From Candidatus Gottesmanbacteria bacterium (GTDB lineage Bacteria > Patescibacteriota > Microgenomatia > UBA10105 > UBA927), in contig JAPLWC010000096.1 of the NCBI GenBank assembly GCA_026396845.1, forward strand, positions 1-6,291: a DNA stretch of 6,291 nt, given 5' to 3'. Made by a program: the position numbers and the translations under genes. The notes beneath the pieces were generated by a model. The model saw only the letters and a program-made list of their open reading frames with translations. It ran no database searches and was not told the DNA's origin. Every line of letters begins with the position of its first letter. Within the stretch, counting starts at the first letter, position 1. Positions 1 through 4,298 of this stretch are shown one piece after another.

Positions 1-659
1 ATTTTGTCATACCGTACGGGGAACTCGAGCAGCCGGTTTTATCATCTGACCTAGAAGGAAGGCTTCGGGAAGAAGATCGGGGCAATAGCCTTGAAGCAGC
101 CTTTGAGTTGGAAGTCCGGGCCTTTGGCGCTGAACTCAAGTTTCCGTCTGCATGGGATCGGGTTTTAGAATACTACCTGCTCTTCAACAACGAAAACTTT
201 GAGTTGGTTTATAACCATGGAATCACCATAAGCGTTCGCTATCGGATAAATAAGGAGTACGGACTCATTGGCGAAAATGTGTGTCTGACGTTAGATGAAA
301 ACACGGCTTCACCGGATCTCGAGAATTTTTGGATAGAACAAGTAAAACCTTTGCTCGATAATTTACCAGCTCGAGTAAAAGGCCACACGAGAAGAGGTAA
401 AAACGTGTATATTTTTGAGGAGCTCTTAGAGCGAGAAGCAATGAAACCTGGATGGCAAGAAACAGAAAAAAACGAGGAAACTGGTGAAGTAATAAAGGAT
501 ACAGATGTCGATATTGCAATCGCAAGATTAAGTGATGAAGAAGCTGACCGTGTGAGTTCTTTTCAGACGCCGGAACAAGAAAAACAAATACGAAAAACTT
601 TGGGTAAAAAAGTCCGAAATGCTAGGTATCAGTGGAACAAAAAACACCCCGTTAGATAA
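1..659 (+). CDS. Unrecognised protein, 5' end missing
   Basis: The reading frame is open from the left edge (first whole codon at base 3) to a TAA at 657-659, so at least 218 residues are present and the true start lies outside the window. A TTG at 108 is an internal in-frame codon, not a convincing start, because the frame upstream is open and protein-like. I recognise no domain. The visible part looks like a compact mixed alpha/beta region followed by a very charged C-terminal third rich in Glu, Lys and Arg, ending in a basic tail (KKVRNARYQWNKKHPVR). There is no membrane segment or signal. It is followed by a poly-C/poly-T stretch (680-692) without a clear hairpin, and points the same way as the small genes and the recombinase downstream, so it is probably cargo or a replication or maintenance gene of the same integrated element. 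That role is inferred from position only. Confidence 0.7.
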   Translation, partial: FVIPYGELEQPVLSSDLEGRLREEDRGNSLEAAFELEVRAFGAELKFPSAWDRVLEYYLLFNNENFELVYNHGITISVRYRINKEYGLIGENVCLTLDENTASPDLENFWIEQVKPLLDNLPARVKGHTRRGKNVYIFEELLEREAMKPGWQETEKNEETGEVIKDTDVDIAIARLSDEEADRVSSFQTPEQEKQIRKTLGKKVRNARYQWNKKHPVR

Positions 660-732
660 GCTGGACACGTTATTAAGACCCCCCATTTTTTTCTTCTGTT
701 AGCCTGAGCTGGCGAAGAACCGCTGCGGCTAT

Positions 733-924
733 ATGGAAATTGCTATTTCAACAGTAAACCGGTTTAGGAACGCTTTCAAGGAAGATTTTGGTGTTGAGTT
801 AAATGGTGATGAGGCAAGCGATGCGTTTGAACGGTTATCGAAATTCTTTGATTTACTTGACCAATTTGATCGAGAAGATCAGAGCCTCTTAATAAAGGCG
901 AATGGAAACAAAAAACGATGGTGA
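733..924 (+). CDS. Small acidic helical protein of unknown function (63 aa)
   Basis: A 63-residue frame runs from ATG 733 to TGA 922-924. There is no Shine-Dalgarno sequence upstream and no other ATG, GTG or TTG before the in-frame stop at 700-702, so the start rests on ORF extent alone. The sequence is predicted mostly helical, with the pattern FGVELNGDEASDAFERLSKFFDLL: a Phe-Gly-Val/Ile-Glu-Leu turn, an acidic cap, then an amphipathic helix ending in Leu-Leu. I associate small proteins of this pattern with integrated elements of Patescibacteria next to site-specific recombinases, but this is a recollection and not checked. There is no catalytic motif and no transmembrane segment. It lies 73 bases after the preceding gene and upstream of the RHH gene, all in one direction. 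It could be an accessory factor of the element; a spurious ORF cannot be excluded. Confidence 0.55.
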   Translation: MEIAISTVNRFRNAFKEDFGVELNGDEASDAFERLSKFFDLLDQFDREDQSLLIKANGNKKRW

Positions 925-966
925 CGCTATACCGAATGTTTTAAAGAGCAACAGAAACGGGAAGAG

Positions 967-1003
967 ATAGCCTTTGGGCCCGAACAAGATTTCGGGCGGC
1001 TAT
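967..1003 (+). other. Two-part stem-loop with asymmetric bulge
   Basis: ATAGCC (967-972) pairs with GGCTAT (998-1003), and GCCCGAA (978-984) pairs with TTCGGGC (991-997), leaving a six-base loop (985-990) and a one-sided five-base bulge TTTGG (973-977). All 13 pairs are Watson-Crick. No T-run follows, so it is not a classic terminator. It sits between the 63-residue gene and the RHH gene, and could be a structured 5' leader element, a processing site or an operator-like DNA site. Confidence 0.5.
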
Positions 1004-1087
1004 AGACAATGGGGACTCAAGAACGCCAGATAACACAACAACCTAATTCGGGAAGCAGAGCCGGAGGAGAGAAGGGGGTGAGGGGGT

Positions 1088-1264
1088 ATGCAGAAAAACG
1101 CAGAAAGTCGACAAGTCGACACAAAACCAACAAAACAAGTACGGATTGATGCCGGGTTGCACAAAGAGCTTAAGGTTAGGGCTTCGAAGTCAGCAAGGAC
1201 TATTAAGTCTCTCGTAGAGGAAAGTTTAGAAGAGTATCTCGCAGTTGATTTAACGGAGTCGTAA
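1088..1264 (+). CDS. Ribbon-helix-helix (Arc/CopG-type) DNA-binding protein, 58 aa
   Basis: The frame ATG 1088 to TAA 1262-1264 encodes 58 residues with a ribbon-helix-helix layout: a basic N-terminal arm, a short strand KQVRID (about 16-21) that would insert into the major groove as an intertwined dimer, helix A LHKELKVRAS (24-33), a Ser/Ala turn and helix B IKSLVEESLEEYL (39-51). Proteins of this fold are small dimeric repressors or antitoxins. A G-rich Shine-Dalgarno-like stretch (GGGGGTGA, about 1074-1081) lies six bases before the ATG. Its position just upstream of the recombinase, in the same direction, suggests a regulator of the element or of excision. No toxin-like partner is visible, so I do not call it an antitoxin. 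Two GTCGAC palindromes (1107-1112 and 1115-1120) lie inside its own 5' coding region and might be an operator. The fold call is fairly sure; target and role are inferred. Confidence 0.8.
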   Translation: MQKNAESRQVDTKPTKQVRIDAGLHKELKVRASKSARTIKSLVEESLEEYLAVDLTES

Positions 1265-1288
1265 ACAGAGACAAAGTTGTTTACTTTT
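1261..1288 (+). terminator. Possible weak terminator after the RHH gene
   Basis: GTAAACA (1261-1267, overlapping the RHH stop codon) is complementary to TGTTTAC (1278-1284), with a ten-base loop, and is followed directly by TTTT (1285-1288). The stem is AT-rich and the T-run is short, so termination would be weak. It would separate the RHH transcript from the recombinase promoter just downstream. Confidence 0.4.
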
Positions 1289-1297
1289 CGTAATCGT

Positions 1298-1306
1298 TGG
1301 TATAAC
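1298..1306 (+). promoter_or_regulatory. Extended -10 promoter of the recombinase gene
   Basis: TGGTATAAC matches an extended -10 (TGnTATAAT) at five of six hexamer positions. A poor -35 (TTGTTT, 1277-1282) lies 18 bases upstream. Normal spacing puts the transcript start near 1313, two bases before the first arm of the leader stem-loop at 1315. The same extended -10 form occurs before several other genes in the window. Confidence 0.45.
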
Positions 1307-1314
1307 GTTGATTA

Positions 1315-1398
1315 TGCAACCAGTATTAGTGATCGCTTTTTTTAATGGCTCGTCGAGACAGTGGGAGCGATCTTACTGGTTGCACTCGGCGGGCCATT
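1315..1398 (+). promoter_or_regulatory. Leader with two mutually exclusive stem-loops
   Basis: Stem A pairs TGCAACCAGTA (1315-1325) with TACTGGTTGCA (1374-1384) and GATCGCT (1331-1337) with AGCGATC (1366-1372): 18 Watson-Crick pairs around a 5/1 internal loop. Stem B pairs 1344-1357 (AATGGCTCGTCGAG) with 1385-1398 (CTCGGCGGGCCATT): 14 unbroken pairs, two of them G-U. Stem B is followed by T's to 1400 and, nine bases on, by the recombinase ribosome site. The arms interleave in the order A, B, A, B. With zero bases between the two right arms and only six T's (1338-1343) between the left arms, both long stems cannot form together, so they should compete. This arrangement suits attenuation or another RNA switch controlling the recombinase. 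A recombinase-binding DNA site is the main alternative. Confidence 0.6.
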
Positions 1399-1406
1399 TT
1401 AGATAG

Positions 1407-1412
1407 AAAGGA
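1407..1412 (+). promoter_or_regulatory. Ribosome binding site fixing the recombinase start
   Basis: AAAGGA lies seven bases before ATG 1420. This, together with the resolvase N-terminus beginning right after that codon, decides the start against an in-frame ATG at 1345 that lies inside leader stem B. Confidence 0.7.
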
Positions 1413-1419
1413 AATTGAT

Positions 1420-2937
1420 ATGACTACAGATTGTAATTTTGCGGTAGCGTACGCGCGGGTGAGCACCAAGGATCAGGAGAGAACCGGCCACACGCTTCCT
1501 ATGCAGTCCAAAAATATGTTGGAATATGCCCAAAAGAAAGGGTTACAGATCGTCAAGGATTTTGTGGTAGCGGAAAGCGCCAGTAAACGGGATCGGACGT
1601 ACTATCAGGAGATGTGGGTATATTTAGGACAGCATCCGGAGATCAAGCATATTATTTTTGAAGAAATCGATCGGTTTACACGAAATGATACCGACAAAGT
1701 TGATCTGGCGGACCGCGTCAACAACGACGGGTACGTCGCCCACTTCGTCATGGAAAAACTCACGCTTGATAAAGAAACGTCCCCAAATGACATTTTTCTC
1801 TTTGATATTCTCGCCGCGAAAGCAAAAAATTACTCGCAAGCGCTCTCACAAAAAGTGAAAAAAGGGCAACTCGGAAAACTCTCAAAGGGTGGGTATCCTG
1901 GCGGCTATCCCCCATTTGGATATACAAAAGCAAACAGCGAACTTGTGCCGGATGAGCCCGACGCAACATGCGTCAAAAAAGCCTTTGAGCTGTGTGATGA
2001 AGACCATCTGCCGCTTTCCGCAATTGCGAAGCGGTTGAGCAAAATGGGATTTCGGAGGCGCTCGCACAAAAAGCTAACTCTGGGGTTTGTCCATCACGTC
2101 CTCACGAACCCGATATACGCCGGGGTTATTCCATGGATGAAACAAACGTATCAAGGGAGCCACAAATGTCTTGTTGAGCTCCGTCGTTTCAACCGGGTCA
2201 ACGAGTGGCTTCATCGGAAAGGGCCGCTCCATTGGGGCGTTCACATGTTTACCTACCGTGGATTTCTTCACTGTGGCGAGTGTGGATGTGCGATCACGGC
2301 CGAAACACAAAAGGGATTTGTCTACTACCATTGCACCCATTACCGGAAGTGTAGTCAACGCGCTTACACGCGAGAGGAAACACTTGAAGAAAAGTTTTTA
2401 GAAATACTACAAGCACTTCGTTTGAAAGAAAAAACAGCAGAAGCGGTACGACGTGGGATTCTTGCCCGGCGTGAGGAAGAGTACGGATTTCAAAAAACGC
2501 GGATTGCGGATCTCAAAGGCCAATATCAACATCTCATCGAATGGATAGATAAAATCTATGATGACAAAATGGCCGGGCTTATTGATGAGGAGATGTACCG
2601 ACGCAAAAGCGCGGACTATCTGAAACGAAAAGGCGAACTTACGGAAACAATTGCCGACTATACCAACGGGAAAGTGGACACTTTCGAACTTTCCAAGAAC
2701 GTGCTCGATCTGGCAAATAGAGCGGCAGATATATACAAACGGCGAACGCCGGACGAAAAGCAAATGCTCCTAAAAATTTTACTATCGAACGCCACGTTGA
2801 AAAATAAGGAAGTTGACGCAACGCTCCGCGTTCCGTTCGACTCTATCGTAAAATACAACAAAACTGATAATTGGTCGGGACGGGCAGACTCGAACTGCCG
2901 ACCTCACGCTCCCAAAGCGTGCGTTCTAGCCAACTGA
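1420..2937 (+). CDS. Large serine recombinase (integrase), tail read from a tRNA gene
   Basis: 505 residues from ATG 1420. It catalyses site-specific strand exchange through a covalent 5'-phosphoserine link. Visible domains: an N-terminal resolvase domain (about 7-150) with AYARVSTKDQ giving the nucleophile Ser15 and Arg13, and the conserved DRFTRN (84-89) with its arginines; a recombinase domain (about 158-270) beginning with the typical GYPPFGY; a zinc ribbon with Cys285, Cys288, Cys305 and Cys311; then a long charged helical, probably coiled-coil region (about 315-470). The length suits the smaller members of the family. There is no stop at the expected end near KYNKTDN: the frame runs straight into the tRNA-Pro gene on the other strand, so residues 485-505 and the TGA are antisense tRNA sequence. 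This marks the recombinase as the integrase of an element sitting at the tRNA 3' end. The family call is near certain; the integration model is inferred. Confidence 0.95.
   Translation: MTTDCNFAVAYARVSTKDQERTGHTLPMQSKNMLEYAQKKGLQIVKDFVVAESASKRDRTYYQEMWVYLGQHPEIKHIIFEEIDRFTRNDTDKVDLADRVNNDGYVAHFVMEKLTLDKETSPNDIFLFDILAAKAKNYSQALSQKVKKGQLGKLSKGGYPGGYPPFGYTKANSELVPDEPDATCVKKAFELCDEDHLPLSAIAKRLSKMGFRRRSHKKLTLGFVHHVLTNPIYAGVIPWMKQTYQGSHKCLVELRRFNRVNEWLHRKGPLHWGVHMFTYRGFLHCGECGCAITAETQKGFVYYHCTHYRKCSQRAYTREETLEEKFLEILQALRLKEKTAEAVRRGILARREEEYGFQKTRIADLKGQYQHLIEWIDKIYDDKMAGLIDEEMYRRKSADYLKRKGELTETIADYTNGKVDTFELSKNVLDLANRAADIYKRRTPDEKQMLLKILLSNATLKNKEVDATLRVPFDSIVKYNKTDNWSGRADSNCRPHAPKACVLAN
2872..2937. 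other. Probable attachment junction at the tRNA-Pro 3' end
   Basis: The recombinase coding frame and the tRNA-Pro gene overlap by 66 bases in opposite orientation. The overlap starts exactly at the complement of the tRNA CCA (TGG, 2872-2874), which is also a whole recombinase codon. An element boundary at or within the tRNA 3' end is the simplest explanation. No second copy of this tRNA end is visible between 1 and 2871, so the other attachment half would lie to the left of the window, or the shared core is too short to see. Confidence 0.4.
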
Positions 2938-2948
2938 ACTACGTCCCG
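2872..2948 (-). tRNA. tRNA-Pro(UGG), CCA encoded
   Basis: The complete 77-base cloverleaf reads on the minus strand. The acceptor stem CGGGACG (2948-2942) pairs with CGTCCCG, followed by discriminator A and an encoded CCA (2874-2872). The anticodon stem CACGC/GCGTG closes the loop TTTGGGA with anticodon TGG (2914-2912), reading CCA and probably other proline codons by wobble. The T arm GGCAG/CTGCC carries TTCGAGT. All stems are perfect, so the gene looks functional despite the overlap with the recombinase frame. It is downstream of tRNA-Leu(CAG) by 38 bases and probably cotranscribed with it. Confidence 0.96.
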
Positions 2949-2953
2949 GTGGT

Positions 2954-2984
2954 GCGTTGAATGCGCTAGCACTGCGTTTAACGC
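2954..2984. repeat. Inverted repeat in the tRNA-Leu/tRNA-Pro spacer
   Basis: GCGTTGAATGC (2954-2964) and GCGTTTAACGC (2974-2984) pair over 11 positions with two G-U pairs if transcribed on the plus strand; on the minus strand these two become A-C mismatches. The nine-base loop contains the palindrome GCTAGC (2965-2970). There is no T-run. It may be an RNA processing structure in the tRNA precursor, or part of a recombinase recognition site next to the tRNA. Confidence 0.4.
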
Positions 2985-2986
2985 TG

Positions 2987-3068
2987 TGCCCAGAGGGAGA
3001 CTCGAACTCCCAAGGGTTTCCCCATATGCTCCTGAAGCATACGCGTCTACCAATTTCGCCATCCGGGC
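2987..3068 (-). tRNA. tRNA-Leu(CAG)
   Basis: An 82-base class II tRNA on the minus strand. The acceptor GCCCGGA (3068-3062) pairs with TCTGGGC (one G-U), followed by discriminator A at 2987 and then CAG, so CCA is not encoded. The anticodon stem TATGC/GCATA closes the loop TTCAGGA with anticodon CAG (3034-3032), reading CTG. The variable arm is GGG-GAAA-CCC and the T arm GGGAG/CTCCC. Confidence 0.96.
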
Positions 3069-3077
3069 CCAAGCTAA

Positions 3078-3083
3078 ATTATA
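3078..3083 (-). promoter_or_regulatory. -10 box of the tRNA-Leu(CAG)/tRNA-Pro unit
   Basis: A perfect TATAAT on the minus strand (ATTATA on plus) puts the start at about 3071, three bases before the tRNA-Leu(CAG) 5' end. The -35 is weak. It lies back to back with the promoter of the plus-strand tRNA-Leu(UAA). Confidence 0.65.
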
Positions 3084-3090
3084 ACAGATT

Positions 3091-3099
3091 TGGTACAAT
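3091..3099 (+). promoter_or_regulatory. Extended -10 of tRNA-Leu(UAA) and the deacetylase
   Basis: TGGTACAAT is an extended -10 with predicted start near 3106, four bases before the mature tRNA 5' end. No -35 is recognisable. Since the deacetylase begins directly after the tRNA, this promoter may drive both. Confidence 0.55.
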
Positions 3100-3109
3100 A
3101 GGCAGTAAT

Positions 3110-3197
3110 GCCGGGGTGGTGAAACTGGTATACACGCAAGACTTAAAATCTTGTGGCTGTAAAATCAGCCGTGTGGGTTCGAGCCCCACCCTCGGCA
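3110..3197 (+). tRNA. tRNA-Leu(UAA)
   Basis: An 88-base class II tRNA. The acceptor GCCGGGG pairs with CCTCGGC (3190-3196), with discriminator A at 3197 and no encoded CCA. The anticodon stem CAAGA/TCTTG closes the loop CTTAAAA with anticodon TAA (3144-3146), reading TTA and TTG. The long variable arm is GGCTG-TAAAAT-CAGCC and the T arm GTGGG/CCCAC. The deacetylase start codon follows after a single base. Confidence 0.96.
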
Positions 3198-3198
3198 C

Positions 3199-4176
3199 AT
3201 GGCGAGAAAGAAACGGAACTCATTGTATATTTCGTGGAAACCGGCTGCACTGGCCGGCGTGGCGATGGTCCTCCTGGGATTCGTGTGGATCGGTGCCGGC
3301 CGCCAGCGGGATGCAGCGTACCGGAAATTATTGGGCGATGAGCGCATTGAAGTGCAACAAAATACGGTTCCTCCCGATGTCCGCCAATGGGTGAGTGAAG
3401 GCGGCGTCCTCGGAGCAAATAGCATCGATACGTTTACACTACGCATGTTTCCGATAATGATCCGGGTGCCGATCCTTATGTATCATTATGTGGAATATGT
3501 GAAGGACAAAGGCGATACAATCCGGAAGTCTTTGAGCCTCGCACCGTATACATTTGAGGAAGAGGTGAAGACGCTTATTGGCGCCGGGTATACCTTCATG
3601 ACCAATGCAGAGCTCGCCGACGCCTTAAGCGGGAAAATTACCTTACCTGATAAACCGATTGTGCTGACATTTGATGACGGGTACCGGGATTTTTACACGG
3701 ACGTGTATCCGATTCTCAAAAAATATCATGTCAAAGCCTCGGCATATATTATTTCCGGTTTTTTGGGGTATCCGAACAATATGGACGCGTCGCAGGTGCG
3801 TCAGATTGCAGACGATGGTTTGGTGGAAATCGGCGCGCACACGGTCAATCACGCATGGCTCAAAGGAATGAACGAGAAGGAGCTTGTCTATGAGGTGGAC
3901 CAGTGTAAAAAGACGCTCGAGCGTCTGACCGGTAAGCCGGTCGTGTCGTTTGCCTATCCGTATGGTGTGTTTGATGTGCCGGCAATCCAGGCGCTCGCGG
4001 AGGCGGGATTTACCAGTGCGGTATCGACTATCCCAGGGGTTGACCAGTATCAGACGCACCGTTTTTTTCTCTACCGTCTGCGGCCCGGCGGCAGGACGGG
4101 TGAAAGTCTCTTATCGTGGTTGGAAGGCATAAAGAATGAACAAATTTCCTATCTCAAAACGGGCGTGAAAGAATAA
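3199..4176 (+). CDS. Membrane-anchored polysaccharide deacetylase (NodB-type)
   Basis: 325 residues. A short basic N-terminus (ARKKR) and one hydrophobic segment (about 14-33) form an uncleaved anchor, placing the enzyme outside the membrane. The NodB-type domain starts at VPILMYHYVE (about residue 91). Motif 1 is TFDDG with Asp159 (general base) and Asp160 (metal); motif 2 is HTVNH with metal ligands His214 and His218; motif 3 is FAYPYG (251-256), the variant typical of exopolysaccharide deacetylases of the IcaB/PgaB kind. YRLRPG near 290 fits the late motif. The family removes N-acetyl groups from polymeric N-acetylglucosamine or peptidoglycan in a metal-dependent way; the exact substrate cannot be told. 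ATG 3199 is one base after the tRNA-Leu(UAA) end, with no Shine-Dalgarno sequence, so translation is probably leaderless after tRNA 3' trimming. There is no clear terminator before tRNA-Leu(GAG). Confidence 0.93.
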   Translation: MARKKRNSLYISWKPAALAGVAMVLLGFVWIGAGRQRDAAYRKLLGDERIEVQQNTVPPDVRQWVSEGGVLGANSIDTFTLRMFPIMIRVPILMYHYVEYVKDKGDTIRKSLSLAPYTFEEEVKTLIGAGYTFMTNAELADALSGKITLPDKPIVLTFDDGYRDFYTDVYPILKKYHVKASAYIISGFLGYPNNMDASQVRQIADDGLVEIGAHTVNHAWLKGMNEKELVYEVDQCKKTLERLTGKPVVSFAYPYGVFDVPAIQALAEAGFTSAVSTIPGVDQYQTHRFFLYRLRPGGRTGESLLSWLEGIKNEQISYLKTGVKE

Positions 4177-4188
4177 CCCCAGTAGGTA

Positions 4189-4197
4189 TGATAAAAT
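4189..4197 (+). promoter_or_regulatory. Extended -10 of tRNA-Leu(GAG)
   Basis: TGATAAAAT fits TGnTAtaaT with one change. The predicted start is near 4204, two bases before the tRNA 5' end. An overlapping TATGAT (4187-4192) is an alternative. No -35 is visible. Confidence 0.45.
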
Positions 4198-4205
4198 ATC
4201 CATAC

Positions 4206-4287
4206 GCGGACGTGGCGGAATTGGTATACGCGCAGCCTTGAGGAGACTGTGCCGAAAGGCATGCAGGTTCAAGTCCTGTCGTCCGCA
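4206..4287 (+). tRNA. tRNA-Leu(GAG) with a C-A mismatch in the anticodon stem
   Basis: An 82-base class II tRNA. The acceptor GCGGACG pairs perfectly with CGTCCGC (4280-4286), with discriminator A at 4287 and no encoded CCA. The loop TTGAGGA carries anticodon GAG (4240-4242), reading CTC and CTT. The anticodon stem CAGCC/GACTG has a C-A opposition (C4236 with A4246, positions 30 and 40). The variable arm is TGCC-GAAA-GGCA and the T arm CAGG/CCTG. All other stems are intact, so it is probably functional. Confidence 0.93.
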
Positions 4288-4298
4288 CAGAGAAATCT

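Noticed and set aside
680..692. Poly-C/poly-T stretch as a terminator of the first gene
   Set aside because: I could find no stem-loop directly upstream of the T-run.
1009..1149. 46-codon ORF overlapping the RHH start
   Set aside because: It lacks a ribosome site and domain pattern, and overlaps the better supported RHH frame.
1315..1398. A true pseudoknot formed by both leader stems at once
   Set aside because: With six bases between the left arms and none between the right arms, the linkers cannot span helices of 14 and 18 pairs. Competition is more likely.
1345..1419. In-frame upstream ATG extending the recombinase by 25 residues
   Set aside because: The extra codons lie inside leader stem B and do not look like a resolvase N-terminus, whereas ATG 1420 has a ribosome site and is directly followed by the catalytic domain.
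1..2871. Second copy of the tRNA-Pro 3' end marking the other element boundary
   Set aside because: I looked for the acceptor and T-arm sequence and saw no copy in this interval.
2904..3098. Minus-strand frame across both minus-strand tRNAs
   Set aside because: It is the translation of the tRNA genes themselves; both tRNAs are structurally perfect.
2957..3394. Long plus-strand frame across tRNA-Leu(CAG), tRNA-Leu(UAA) and the deacetylase start
   Set aside because: It is made of antisense and sense tRNA sequence plus an out-of-frame copy of the deacetylase gene.
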